A stretch of 32,015 bases of DNA from the NCBI GenBank assembly GCA_945906795.1, contig CAMDRO010000027.1:1-32015 (forward strand), given 5' to 3'. A model generated the notes under the pieces. That model saw nothing but the letters and a program-made list of their open reading frames with translations, did not search any database and was not told the DNA's origin. Below, in pieces: positions 8,631 to 16,954 of this stretch. Position 1 is the stretch's first letter. Each line of letters begins with the position of its first letter. The stretch is from Spirosoma fluviale. GTDB lineage: Bacteria; Bacteroidota; Bacteroidia; Cytophagales; Spirosomataceae. The position numbers and the translations under genes were made by a program.

Positions 8631-8654
8631 AGACGCGAGGTATCGCGTCTCTAC
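8631..8654 (-). repeat. REP-like palindrome, copy D
   Basis: Identical to copy C: arms AGACGCGA (8631-8638) and TCGCGTCT (8643-8650), loop GGTA, then CTAC. It forms the first half of the second 48-bp unit. Confidence 0.78.
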
Positions 8655-8710
8655 ACAAAGAATCATCCGAATTTAAAAAGACGAGAGATTAGCTTATCAA
8701 CATAAAAACA

Positions 8711-8740
8711 AAAAAGGCTGCTCTTTCGAGCAGCCTTTTT
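8711..8740. terminator. Terminator of the TonB receptor gene
   Basis: Long hairpin with 13-bp arms (8711-8723 and 8728-8740) around TTTC. The arms end in A5 and T5, so it can work on both strands. It lies 19 nt beyond the stop of the minus-strand receptor gene. Confidence 0.88.
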
Positions 8741-8759
8741 ATTTCGGAATCGCAATATC

Positions 8760-11700
8760 TTAGTTGAAGATATAACGTACTCCAAATTGTGCTTGCCAAC
8801 GAGATCCTAGACCAAATGATCTTTGGAATGTCTCTGACAATGGCGTTGTACCAGAACGATAAGGGAACTGGAATACAGGTTTTCCTGTAGCAGCATCATT
8901 ACCAACGTAATTAATTAAACCTGCACGAAGTGTCGATTGATTTAATCCCCACTGTGGAGTTACATAATTACCAAAATTAAATACGTCTAAAGTAAACTGT
9001 AATGTATTTGTATGACCACCTACTTTGATGTAGAAATCTTGAATAATTTTAAAGTCGAAATTCGCCGACCAAGGTAACTCTGCCCCATTACGCTGAGCAT
9101 ATTGACCACGATGCAAATTCAAATAAGCATCTTGAGTGATGTACTTATCTAAATCTGCCCATTGTTGAGCCGCCGTGTAAGTACCCAAATCTCTCAACAT
9201 AATGTCGGATTGACTACGAGGAATAAAAATCAAATCATTCGCATTTTGATTATCTCCATTCATATCACCTGAATAAGTATATGAGAAGCGACCCGCTGGA
9301 GCAGCAGAATAGGTGAATCCAAAAGTAGTACTCGCCTTCTCATTCAAATAGTTTAAACGATATGAACCATATGCATTAAAACGGTGTGTTTGAATGTATG
9401 AAGAATATGAAGCCACATTCTCATTGGGATCACCTGAAACTACACGATCTCTCCATTGTGATTGAGCAATAGATCCACCATCATTTACTGAACGAGAATC
9501 AGAATTCGTATAAGCTAAAGAAGCAAAAAGTCCATTTTCAAATGTTTTTGAAATAGTAGCAGTCAATGCATACGAGTAACCTAAGTCTGTGTTCTTGATA
9601 ACAATCGCATCAGATATACTAGGGCTTGATACCGTATTAGGACCAACTGCTGGAGCATTTACTCCTCTCACATTACCATAGATTTGAAAGTTTCTAACCG
9701 AACTTGGAAGTCCATTCGTACCCAATGTGTAAAAAATCATACGATTATCTGCACCAACAGCCTTAACTGTCGACTTAGGTAAATTCACGTTCTCTAAATA
9801 CACCGCGTTAACATCTTTGGTATATATACCTTCTAAACCTAAAATCCAACCATCACCCAAGTTTTTATCTAAAGCTAAATTGGTTCTAAATACTTGAGAA
9901 AACTTAAAGTTAGGATCCGTAACAGCTAAATTGTAAGCTGTTGGAGTCAAAGGCAAAGTAATGGCCGGACGATAAGCATTTACGTCTGGATTGAATGGAC
10001 GGTTCGTTGGGTTAGCCAAATTTTCTGAACCAAACAATACACCATTGTTAGACAATTGATTCGATAACCAAACGTAAGGAACACGACCAGAGAATAAACC
10101 TAAACCTCCACGAATTTGAGTTTGCTTGTCATCCTTCACATCCCAGTTGAAACCAAAACGGGGTGACCATAAAACAGTTGTTTCAGGGAATTTATTGGTA
10201 GTCAATTTAACCCCATCACGGAAAGTTAAACTTGGAACATACGTATTCGTATACTTGGGCTCGTCAAATGACGGGAATGAAGTAGCATCCGCACGTATAC
10301 CAAAAGTTAATTTTAAGCCTTCAGCAGCTGTAATTTCATCTTGGCCATAAAAACTTAATGTACTACCCTTCATTTCAGCAAAAGGGAAAGTACTGTAGTT
10401 TGACCATTGTTGTTGGTAACGCGCAGGAATTACTTTCGTATCTCCGTTGGCTGATTTAATGAAATCATCAATTGATTTAAATTGATAAGCACCATAATAG
10501 TTAGGAGCAAAGCCATTCATAAATGAATTTGTCTCAAAAGCTAAACCTAGCGTATACACATGCTTTCCTTTATAAATCGTTAAGTTATCAGCGATTTGGA
10601 AAATATCAGAATTCAAAATGTTATTTGCCGAGAATGGCTCATATCCAAATGCAGTCAACTCATTCAAATCATTATTTCCGATGTCAACAGTCGGGAATGG
10701 ATTATCATTCACTGGAGATTGACGGAAGTCACGCATGGCAGTGTAACCTACAGTCAAATTATTCGCTACCGAGTTAGAAAAAGTTGAGTTTAATTCAGCA
10801 ATGTATGAATCAAGGTTATTATTAATTCGATACAAAGAACCTTGGAAAGGCAAAACGGTCGCAGATGCAGCACGTCCACCAGATAATGAACCAGATGAAG
10901 ATGGATTGATATCCGCATAAGAACGTAAATAATTATATTTTACGTTGAATTTATGCTTGTCAGAGATATTCCAATCCAAACGTAAGTTCACTTTTTGAGA
11001 ATATTTTTCTTTATTCCAGTTCTCGTAAGCACCTGGGTTATACTTGAATTTAGTCATTAAGAAATCTTTCAAACGATCTAACTCGGCTGCATTCGCGATA
11101 GATCTATTTGGCTCAGAACCAGTTCTTGTCGCTACGAAATTGGAACCTGGATCCGTTTGTGTCTCTTGCTCAAATGAACCAAAAACAAATAATTTATCTT
11201 TGATTAAAGCACCACCAATACGAGCACCGATTTGCCCACGAGCAAAAGTACCATATTGATTCACCACATCACCTATTTTATTTCCAACCAATCCTTGATC
11301 TGTTCCAAAATAATAACCAGAACCCGACCAATTGTTAGTACCTGATTTAGTTACTACGTTGATATTAGCTCCAGTCGCCATTCCTTGACGTACGTCATAA
11401 GGTGCGATCAAAACTTGGAACTGGTCAATCGCATCCACTGAAATCGGAGATGCACCCGCCTGACCACCAATCGTACTAGACAAAGCAAATGCATTATTGA
11501 AAAATGCTCCATCGACGGTAATGTTATTATATAAAGAATTTCTACCCGCAAAACTCAAACCATTTGCTCGAGGGTCTAAACGAGCAAAATCACCTAATGA
11601 ACGATTCAAAGTAGGTAAAGTTGTGATTTGGTTATTGCCAACCGTAGTCGCCGCACCCGTACGACCCGAGTTGATAATCGAACTACGAGAAGCAACCACT

Positions 11701-12083
11701 TTAACTTCTTCCAATTGAGATTGATTAACTTCTAGTTTGAAGTTTTGGCGTAATTCCTGAGCTAATGTCAAAACGATGCCCGATTGAACCGCATTTTTAT
11801 ATCCCACAAATGAAATCGTGATTTTGTAAGGTCCACCCACACGCATGTTAACAATGTTGTAGCGACCGTCAGCTCTTGTAGAACCTCCATAACGAGAACC
11901 CGTAGGCTCATGAACGGCAATTACCGATGCACCAGGTAAACCTTGCCCTTTTTCATCCACTACATTACCTGCTAAAGCAGCAGTTGTAGAACCTTGAGCA
12001 AATACTGCACTCACAGGTAGCATCATTAAAAGCGCAAAAAACGCTCCTAACAACACAGAATTAGTGATAAATCTTTTCTGCAT
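8760..12083 (-). CDS. Oar-like TonB-dependent outer-membrane receptor
   Basis: 1107-aa outer-membrane protein. A signal peptide ends near 29 (..AVFAQ). A carboxypeptidase-regulatory-like beta-sandwich follows (about 34-118), then a TonB-box-like stretch (LEEVKVVAS), a plug domain (about 135-250, with YNNITVDGAFFNN and GANINVVTKSGTN), and a long beta-barrel ending in aromatic VRYIFN, the usual last-strand signal. Domain order and length match the Oar/TonB receptor group of Bacteroidota, which import large substrates or take part in surface and protease processes. There is no SusD-like lipoprotein next to it, so it is not a typical glycan-utilisation pair. Substrate unknown. It is monocistronic: own terminator, and a divergent neighbour 254 bp upstream. 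Confidence 0.92.
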   Translation of the reverse strand: MQKRFITNSVLLGAFFALLMMLPVSAVFAQGSTTAALAGNVVDEKGQGLPGASVIAVHEPTGSRYGGSTRADGRYNIVNMRVGGPYKITISFVGYKNAVQSGIVLTLAQELRQNFKLEVNQSQLEEVKVVASRSSIINSGRTGAATTVGNNQITTLPTLNRSLGDFARLDPRANGLSFAGRNSLYNNITVDGAFFNNAFALSSTIGGQAGASPISVDAIDQFQVLIAPYDVRQGMATGANINVVTKSGTNNWSGSGYYFGTDQGLVGNKIGDVVNQYGTFARGQIGARIGGALIKDKLFVFGSFEQETQTDPGSNFVATRTGSEPNRSIANAAELDRLKDFLMTKFKYNPGAYENWNKEKYSQKVNLRLDWNISDKHKFNVKYNYLRSYADINPSSSGSLSGGRAASATVLPFQGSLYRINNNLDSYIAELNSTFSNSVANNLTVGYTAMRDFRQSPVNDNPFPTVDIGNNDLNELTAFGYEPFSANNILNSDIFQIADNLTIYKGKHVYTLGLAFETNSFMNGFAPNYYGAYQFKSIDDFIKSANGDTKVIPARYQQQWSNYSTFPFAEMKGSTLSFYGQDEITAAEGLKLTFGIRADATSFPSFDEPKYTNTYVPSLTFRDGVKLTTNKFPETTVLWSPRFGFNWDVKDDKQTQIRGGLGLFSGRVPYVWLSNQLSNNGVLFGSENLANPTNRPFNPDVNAYRPAITLPLTPTAYNLAVTDPNFKFSQVFRTNLALDKNLGDGWILGLEGIYTKDVNAVYLENVNLPKSTVKAVGADNRMIFYTLGTNGLPSSVRNFQIYGNVRGVNAPAVGPNTVSSPSISDAIVIKNTDLGYSYALTATISKTFENGLFASLAYTNSDSRSVNDGGSIAQSQWRDRVVSGDPNENVASYSSYIQTHRFNAYGSYRLNYLNEKASTTFGFTYSAAPAGRFSYTYSGDMNGDNQNANDLIFIPRSQSDIMLRDLGTYTAAQQWADLDKYITQDAYLNLHRGQYAQRNGAELPWSANFDFKIIQDFYIKVGGHTNTLQFTLDVFNFGNYVTPQWGLNQSTLRAGLINYVGNDAATGKPVFQFPYRSGTTPLSETFQRSFGLGSRWQAQFGVRYIFN

Positions 12084-12126
12084 AAAATTGAAGTTTAGTT
12101 ATAAATGAGTTGAACGAAATATTCCA

Positions 12127-12157
12127 CAAAATAAACCTAAAAAATCAAATACTCCAA
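12127..12157 (-). promoter_or_regulatory. Candidate promoter of the TonB receptor gene
   Basis: On the minus strand TTG (complement of 12155-12157), 20 nt, then TTATTTTG (complement of 12127-12134), one mismatch from TAnnTTTG. The leader would be about 35-40 nt. The rest of 12084-12337 is very AT-rich and holds the divergent selD promoter; I saw no riboswitch-like structure. Confidence 0.42.
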
Positions 12158-12313
12158 TTTTTACCGAAAAGACTTTTAATGATATTTAACTTAACTAAGT
12201 GACTAATAGAATAAAAATGATAAAAAATAATAATTTTATAATAATAAGAACACTTTAAAGTACAATCAGAATTGAAAATTTAACAAAATCTTAATTTTTA
12301 ATTATTTAAAGAA

Positions 12314-12321
12314 TATTTTTG
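12314..12321 (+). promoter_or_regulatory. -7 box upstream of selD
   Basis: TATTTTTG matches TAnnTTTG exactly and ends 16 nt before the selD ATG. No TTG lies at the right distance upstream, so the call rests on the -7 box alone. Confidence 0.42.
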
Positions 12322-12337
12322 TGCTAGAAATTTATGT

Positions 12338-13384
12338 ATGCAAACGAACAAAAAACCGATCAAGTTAACTTCATTTTCACATGGAGCTGGCTGTGGTTGC
12401 AAAATATCCCCACAAATTTTAGACAAAATCCTTACAACGGATACGCCTAAAAAGAATGATCCTCTATTGTTAGTTGGCAATGAAAGCAGAGACGATGCTG
12501 CCGTATTTGATTGGCAAAATGGAGAAGCGGTCATTTCTACCACCGACTTTTTTATGCCCATTGTCGATGACCCCTTTGATTTTGGAAAAATCGCCGCCAC
12601 AAACGCTATTTCAGATATCTATGCCATGGGTGGCACTCCACTAATGGCCATCGCCATTCTAGGTTGGCCCATCGACAAGCTCGCCCCAGAAATTGCAGCC
12701 CAAGTCCTTGAGGGAGGAAGAGCTGCTTGCGCTGAGGCGGGAATCCCCTTAGCTGGGGGTCATTCAATTGACTCCACTGAACCTATATTTGGTTTAGCGG
12801 TCACAGGGAAAGTCAAAAAAGAACATTTAAAACAAAATGATCAGGCGACAAAAAATTGCCTTCTTTATTTAACAAAGCCGTTGGGAGTAGGAATTTTATC
12901 GACGGGTCAAAAAAGAGGCATCGTCAGCGAAAGCGATTTAGCCAAGGCAGTCAAGCAAATGAGTACGCTTAATGTATTAGGTGAAAAACTGGGCCCTCTC
13001 GCCTATGTAAAGTCTTTAACAGATGTGACGGGTTTTGGCCTATTTGGCCACTTGGTGGAAATGTGTGATGGCTCAAATGTAAGCGCTGAACTATTTTTCA
13101 ACCAAATACCCACGCTGGATAATTTAGGTACCTACTTAGATCAAAAATGTTTCCCTGGAGGAACCGAACGGAATTGGTCCAGTTATGGACACCGAATCCA
13201 AGATGGAATCACAGAAAACCAAAGGCTCATAGGCGCCGACCCACAAACTTCAGGAGGTTTGTTAATTGCCGTGAAGGAAGAATCCCAAAATGCCTTTGAA
13301 CAATTTCTACTCGACCAGGGATTTGCCTTAAAGCCGATCGGAAAGATGACTGAAAAAAGGGAAAAAGCGATATATATTCCATGA
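12338..13384 (+). CDS. selD: Selenide, water dikinase (selenophosphate synthetase)
   Basis: Makes selenophosphate from selenide and ATP, the selenium donor for selenocysteine or 2-selenouridine in tRNA. 348 aa, full length. Active-site Cys19 and Lys22 lie in AGCGCK, so it is the Cys form, not the Sec form. Also visible are NESRDDAAV, the metal-binding [23 protein letters not shown] and DPQTSGG. None of the usual partners (selA, selB, tRNA-Sec, or the selenouridine synthase mnmH) is in the window. Its stop overlaps the start of the next hydrolase gene (ATGA), so it heads a three-gene coupled set. The glutathione peroxidase at the window start uses Cys, so it is no evidence for selenoproteins. 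Confidence 0.95.
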   Translation: MQTNKKPIKLTSFSHGAGCGCKISPQILDKILTTDTPKKNDPLLLVGNESRDDAAVFDWQNGEAVISTTDFFMPIVDDPFDFGKIAATNAISDIYAMGGTPLMAIAILGWPIDKLAPEIAAQVLEGGRAACAEAGIPLAGGHSIDSTEPIFGLAVTGKVKKEHLKQNDQATKNCLLYLTKPLGVGILSTGQKRGIVSESDLAKAVKQMSTLNVLGEKLGPLAYVKSLTDVTGFGLFGHLVEMCDGSNVSAELFFNQIPTLDNLGTYLDQKCFPGGTERNWSSYGHRIQDGITENQRLIGADPQTSGGLLIAVKEESQNAFEQFLLDQGFALKPIGKMTEKREKAIYIP

Positions 13385-14142
13385 AATTATTTTTTAGAAA
13401 ATTAGGTGAGAAAGGTAGCCCTATTGTTATTTTGCATGGGATTTTTGGCACGTCCGACAACTGGGTGGGCATCGCTAAAATCTTAAGCGAAAGCCATCAA
13501 GTCTTTCTTTTGGACCTGCGCAATCATGGTCATTCGCCTTGGTCTGACGAATTTGACTTTCAGGTCATGTCAGAAGATTTAATGGAATTCATACAAGATC
13601 ATTCACTAGAAAAACCCTTATTGATCGGTCATTCGATGGGCGGAAAAGTGGTGATGCAATTTGACCTCAATCACCCCGACATAGCCATTAAAATAGTGAT
13701 TGTGGACATAGCTCCAAAATTCTACCCCGTGCATCATCGTTTAATTTTAGAAGGATTAAATAGTTTAGATGTGGCTCATTTAGAAAGTAGACTAGCGGCC
13801 AACGAGCACATGAAACGTTTTGAGGAAAATGAGGAGGTACGCCAATTTCTATTAAAAAACCTCCATAGAAATGCAGAAAATGGCTTTGAATGGAAAATAA
13901 ATTTAAAGGTCATTACTAAAAATATTGACATAGTAGGTTTAGAATTATGGGTCAATCAACCCTCGGAAACTAAAGCTATTTTTATTAAAGGCGCTGATTC
14001 ACATTACATTCAAGTTGAAGACCAACGGTTAATCTCAGAAATATTTCCCAATTTTGAGTTGTTTGAAATTCCCCATGCAAGTCATTGGGTTCAAGCCGAT
14101 CAGCCCATTGCCTTTATGAAGGTCTTAAACACGCTACTATGA
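13381..14142 (+). CDS. Alpha/beta hydrolase, YbfF/ABHD11-like esterase
   Basis: 253-aa cytoplasmic alpha/beta-hydrolase with no signal peptide. The oxyanion motif is [10 protein letters not shown] (19-28), nucleophile Ser85 in GHSMGG, and the probable catalytic His235 in HASHWV. The order and the [10 protein letters not shown] stretch (45-54) match E. coli YbfF and mitochondrial ABHD11, esterases active on short acyl groups or acyl-CoA; the physiological substrate here is not known. It overlaps selD upstream and the methyltransferase downstream, each by ATGA. Confidence 0.87.
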   Translation: MKLFFRKLGEKGSPIVILHGIFGTSDNWVGIAKILSESHQVFLLDLRNHGHSPWSDEFDFQVMSEDLMEFIQDHSLEKPLLIGHSMGGKVVMQFDLNHPDIAIKIVIVDIAPKFYPVHHRLILEGLNSLDVAHLESRLAANEHMKRFEENEEVRQFLLKNLHRNAENGFEWKINLKVITKNIDIVGLELWVNQPSETKAIFIKGADSHYIQVEDQRLISEIFPNFELFEIPHASHWVQADQPIAFMKVLNTLL

Positions 14143-14837
14143 AATTAGTCCTCATCCCCTGCCCCATCTCAGAAAATACCGCATCGGATGTGTTACCCGC
14201 CGACATCTCGAAATATGTCCTTTTATGCAAACATTATTTAGTTGAAAATGTCAGAACGGCCAGAAGATTTATCAGTGAACTGAAATTAGGAATCAACATC
14301 GACGAATTAACTTTTGAAGTTTTAGATAAGGATAGTACCAGATCCATGATTTCATCTTTTATTTCAGCACACCAACAAGAAAACTATCTAGGGGTTTTAT
14401 CAGAAGCGGGTTGCCCCGGGATTGCTGATCCGGGTGCATTGGCCGTTTCCATCGCACAGGAAATGAATATAGAAGTGATCCCATTAGTAGGTCCATCCTC
14501 CATTTTATTAGCGTTAATGGGTTCCGGTTTTTCAGGTCAAAACTTTACATTTCATGGTTATTTACCCATAGACAAAGATTTAAGAGTAAAAAAAATAAAT
14601 CTTTTAGCAAGAGAAGTCGAAAAAACAGGGTTTACCCACTTATTTATTGAAACTCCTTTCAGAAACAATGCCATGCTTGAAGATATCATCCATAATTCTC
14701 CAGCTAATATATTAATCTGCATAGCTTGCGACGTAACAAGCCCCTCAGGATTTATCCAAACTAAGTCGGCGCAGGCATGGAAAAACGAATCCCCTGATTT
14801 ACATAAAAGACCTTGCATCTTCTTGCTGGGCCAATGA
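14139..14837 (+). CDS. RsmI-like SAM-dependent methyltransferase (tetrapyrrole methylase family)
   Basis: 232-aa protein of the fold shared by RsmI (16S rRNA C1402 2'-O-methylation) and tetrapyrrole methylases. The N-terminal LVLIPCPISEN replaces the usual L-Y-x-V-A-T-P-I-G-N. The SAM-binding region is LSEAGCPGIADPG (87-99), and VGPSSILLALMGSGF (117-131) is the second signature. It is probably not RsmI itself: Bacteroidota commonly carry both RsmI and a diverged paralogue of this type, whose target I cannot name. The ATG at 14139 overlaps the preceding stop; the longer in-frame extension back to 14085 lies inside the hydrolase gene and is unlikely. Confidence 0.82.
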   Translation: MKLVLIPCPISENTASDVLPADISKYVLLCKHYLVENVRTARRFISELKLGINIDELTFEVLDKDSTRSMISSFISAHQQENYLGVLSEAGCPGIADPGALAVSIAQEMNIEVIPLVGPSSILLALMGSGFSGQNFTFHGYLPIDKDLRVKKINLLAREVEKTGFTHLFIETPFRNNAMLEDIIHNSPANILICIACDVTSPSGFIQTKSAQAWKNESPDLHKRPCIFLLGQ

Positions 14838-14839
14838 AT

Positions 14840-14869
14840 TTGAATTAAAATTTAATTTACATAAATTTG
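14840..14869 (+). promoter_or_regulatory. Near-consensus promoter for the MBL-pssA-purS operon
   Basis: TTG (14840-14842, within TTTG), 19 nt, then TAAATTTG (14862-14869), a full match to the Bacteroidetes consensus. The G of the -7 box is only 8 nt before the ATG at 14878, so the transcript should have almost no leader. Confidence 0.72.
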
Positions 14870-14877
14870 AAAGTACC

Positions 14878-15519
14878 ATGCAGCTAAAATCTTTTTCATT
14901 CAATCCATTTCAAGAGAACACTTATTTAATTTGGGATGAGGATGGAATTGGAGCAATCATTGACCCAGGCTGTTATACGTTTGAAGAAAGGCAAGAATTA
15001 AAAACGTTTGTGGCTAAAAATAAAATCCAACTGAAATTCATTTTAAATACCCATGCCCATATTGACCATGTGCTAGGAGTTGATTTCGTCAAGAATGAAT
15101 ATAAAATTCCTTTTTGCTTACATCCCAAAGAAATTCCGATTTTAAGTGATTCAGAAAATAGGGCCGCTGTATACGGATTTCCTCATTACCAAGCCACTTC
15201 AGTAGATCGCTGGTATTCGGACAATGAAAAAATCACGATTGGCCATATCGAATTAAAGGTACTTTTTGTTCCCGGACATGCACCAGGACATGTCGCATTT
15301 TATGAGGAAAATAACGGAATACTCATTGACGGTGATGTTTTATTTCGACGCAGTGTAGGAAGAACTGATTTCGCACTTTGTAATCATGCCGACTTGATGC
15401 ATAGCATTCAAACTAAGTTATATACCCTACCGGATTCGGTCAAAGTGTATCCAGGACATGGCGGACCTACTACGATTGGAGAAGAAAAAATAAGTAATCC
15501 CTACATCAAAGGAGTATGA
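14878..15519 (+). CDS. MBL-fold hydrolase, glyoxalase II-like (YcbL type)
   Basis: 213-aa metallo-beta-lactamase-fold enzyme. Metal ligands His59, His61, Asp63 and His64 are in THAHIDH, His134 in VPGHAPGH, Asp153 in DGDVLF and His194 in PGHGGPT. It lacks the C-terminal helical domain of true glyoxalase II (about 250 aa) and so resembles the short YcbL group that hydrolyses thioesters such as S-lactoylglutathione; in an organism that may lack glutathione the substrate could differ. It has its own strong promoter, and its stop overlaps the start of pssA (ATGA). Confidence 0.87.
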   Translation: MQLKSFSFNPFQENTYLIWDEDGIGAIIDPGCYTFEERQELKTFVAKNKIQLKFILNTHAHIDHVLGVDFVKNEYKIPFCLHPKEIPILSDSENRAAVYGFPHYQATSVDRWYSDNEKITIGHIELKVLFVPGHAPGHVAFYEENNGILIDGDVLFRRSVGRTDFALCNHADLMHSIQTKLYTLPDSVKVYPGHGGPTTIGEEKISNPYIKGV

Positions 15520-16238
15520 GCATCAAGAAAGAAATACCCAATCTATTGACCTTAGGCAACTTGTTAGCTGGCTGTTTAGGTTTATATTTTGTGATGCAGT
15601 CCAAATTGGAATATGCCGCCTACATGATTTTTATTTCATTGGTTTGTGATTTTTTAGATGGATTTTTGGCCAGGTTATTGCATGCCTACTCGGACATTGG
15701 CAAAGAATTAGATTCACTGGCTGATGTGGTTTCATTTGGGGTACTTCCAAGTTTTATCTTACTTAATTTAGTGGAGCAAAGTTGCGGCAATCAATGTACG
15801 ATCGGCCTTTTCGGGTTTTATAAACCATTCTTAGTTTTTTCTTTGGCGTTGATGTCGGCCTACCGACTCGCAAAATTCAATGTAGATACCCGACAAACCG
15901 ATCAGTTTATAGGCGTACCTACTCCGGCAAATGGTTTATTAGTAGCCTCATTGCCATTAATCCTGCATTTTCAACCCGAATACATGAGCTATATTTTAAA
16001 TTTTAAAGGACTCCTGATTTATAGTATTTTAATGAGTTATTTGTTGGTTTCAGAACTTCCACTCATGGCATTCAAGTTCAAAACTTGGGAATGGAAAAGC
16101 AATCAGATAAAATTCATTTTTCTTTTCTATTGTATTGCTGCCCTAGTTATGCTTAAATTTGTAGCTTTCCCAGTCATTGTGATTAGCTATATCCTTTTAT
16201 CTGGAATAATTTTTATCCTCAATCCCTCCAAAAAATGA
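15516..16238 (+). CDS. pssA: CDP-diacylglycerol--serine O-phosphatidyltransferase
   Basis: Integral membrane enzyme making phosphatidylserine, the precursor of phosphatidylethanolamine, from CDP-diacylglycerol and serine. The CDP-alcohol phosphotransferase signature is complete and correctly spaced: Asp45, Asp48-Gly49, Ala52-Arg53, Gly62, Asp66 and Asp70. The leading IPNLLTLGNLLAGCLGL and the 240-aa length with about seven to eight hydrophobic segments fit the Gram-positive-like PssA subclass. It is ATGA-coupled to both neighbours. No decarboxylase (psd) is in the window. Confidence 0.92.
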   Translation: MSIKKEIPNLLTLGNLLAGCLGLYFVMQSKLEYAAYMIFISLVCDFLDGFLARLLHAYSDIGKELDSLADVVSFGVLPSFILLNLVEQSCGNQCTIGLFGFYKPFLVFSLALMSAYRLAKFNVDTRQTDQFIGVPTPANGLLVASLPLILHFQPEYMSYILNFKGLLIYSILMSYLLVSELPLMAFKFKTWEWKSNQIKFIFLFYCIAALVMLKFVAFPVIVISYILLSGIIFILNPSKK

Positions 16239-16486
16239 AATTTTTAGCTGAAATTAATGTAATGCCTCAAAAAGAAATTCTAGATCCTCAAGGGAAAGCC
16301 GTTGGTATCGGTTTGCAAAATCTAGGCATTCATCAAGTAGCTGACGTGCGTATTGGAAAACATATTGAATTAACTTTAGAGGCTAATAGTGAGGCTGAAG
16401 CGAATGAAATTGTGACGAAGGCTTGTCAAAAACTATTGGCCAACTTGATCATGGAGGAATTTGAATTTACCCTACATGCCTTGTAA
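16235..16486 (+). CDS. purS: Phosphoribosylformylglycinamidine synthase subunit PurS
   Basis: 83-aa small subunit of the split FGAM synthase, which joins PurL and PurQ in purine synthesis and helps pass ammonia between them. The MKFLAEINVMPQKEILDPQG start, the VGIGLQNLG segment and the pattern of hydrophobic strands fit PurS. Its presence implies separate purL and purQ genes elsewhere rather than the fused long form. Start overlaps the pssA stop by ATGA. It ends directly against the stop of the convergent CoA-binding gene with no hairpin between. Confidence 0.87.
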   Translation: MKFLAEINVMPQKEILDPQGKAVGIGLQNLGIHQVADVRIGKHIELTLEANSEAEANEIVTKACQKLLANLIMEEFEFTLHAL

Positions 16487-16852
16487 TTAAAATTGCTTTG
16501 TGTGCAGAAGCACAAGAGTACAAGCCTCTTCTACTTGAATATTCAATTTTTCGATTTCAGCGTATAGCTTCGGGTTCTCAGTTCCTGGATTAAAAATAAT
16601 GCGTTCAGGTTTTATTTGGGCTAAATCTTGCATTAAATCATGCTGGTTTTTAGATCCAACATAAAGTGTGACCGTGTGGATATGATCAAAATCATTTGTT
16701 CCGACCTGTATGGCCAAACCACACGTGATACCGGATTTATTTCCTTTCAAAAAAACCTTATACCCCTTTTCTACTAATAAATCCAATGCTTTAAAAGCAT
16801 ATCGATCTGGGTTTGTTGACGCCCCATAAATCAAGACTCTCATATTATCCAT
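16487..16852 (-). CDS. CoA-binding (Rossmann-fold) domain protein
   Basis: 121-aa single-domain protein of the CoA_binding_2 family (YccU-like), related to the nucleotide-binding part of succinyl-CoA synthetase. The nucleotide loop is YGASTNPDRYA (9-19), with the conserved IFNPGTENP (84-92) and VEEACTLVLL near the end. The biochemical role of these small proteins is not established. A -7 box (TAATTTTG on the minus strand) ends 9 nt before the ATG at 16852; the ATG three codons later (16843) is an equally good start and would give a more normal leader. Confidence 0.82.
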   Translation of the reverse strand: MDNMRVLIYGASTNPDRYAFKALDLLVEKGYKVFLKGNKSGITCGLAIQVGTNDFDHIHTVTLYVGSKNQHDLMQDLAQIKPERIIFNPGTENPKLYAEIEKLNIQVEEACTLVLLHTKQF

Positions 16853-16861
16853 AAATTATCG

Positions 16862-16869
16862 CAAAATTA
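16862..16869 (-). promoter_or_regulatory. -7 box for the CoA-binding gene
   Basis: TAATTTTG on the minus strand matches TAnnTTTG exactly. It overlaps the perfect palindrome AATTAAATATTTAATT (16865-16880). No TTG is found at 19-21 nt. Confidence 0.42.
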
Positions 16870-16954
16870 AATATTTAATTCCGTTATTAGCTAATGCAAT
16901 AATGAATGTATTAGAAATTAATGCGTTCAAGAGAAACAATTCGCCAACAAAACA

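Larger units (their letters stand above)
8583..8690. repeat. 48-bp tandem repeat, two full copies and a remnant
   Basis: Unit 1 is 8583-8630 and unit 2 is 8631-8678. The first 24 nt (the palindrome) are identical, and the second 24 nt differ at 7 positions by my count, giving 41 of 48 identical. A degenerate third start (AGACGAGAGATT) begins exactly at 8679. The region is non-coding, between converging transcription of the UDP-xylose synthase gene and the TonB receptor gene. Confidence 0.7.

Noticed and set aside
8583-8678. CRISPR-like pattern: 24-nt palindromic repeats separated by 24 nt.
   Set aside because: Only two exact repeats, the intervening 24-mers are similar to each other (17 of 24), and there are no cas genes. 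It is a tandem duplication.
16865-16880. Perfect 16-bp AT palindrome AATTAAATATTTAATT as an operator.
   Set aside because: Pure A/T palindromes of this size are easy to find in AT-rich intergenic DNA; I saw no second copy.
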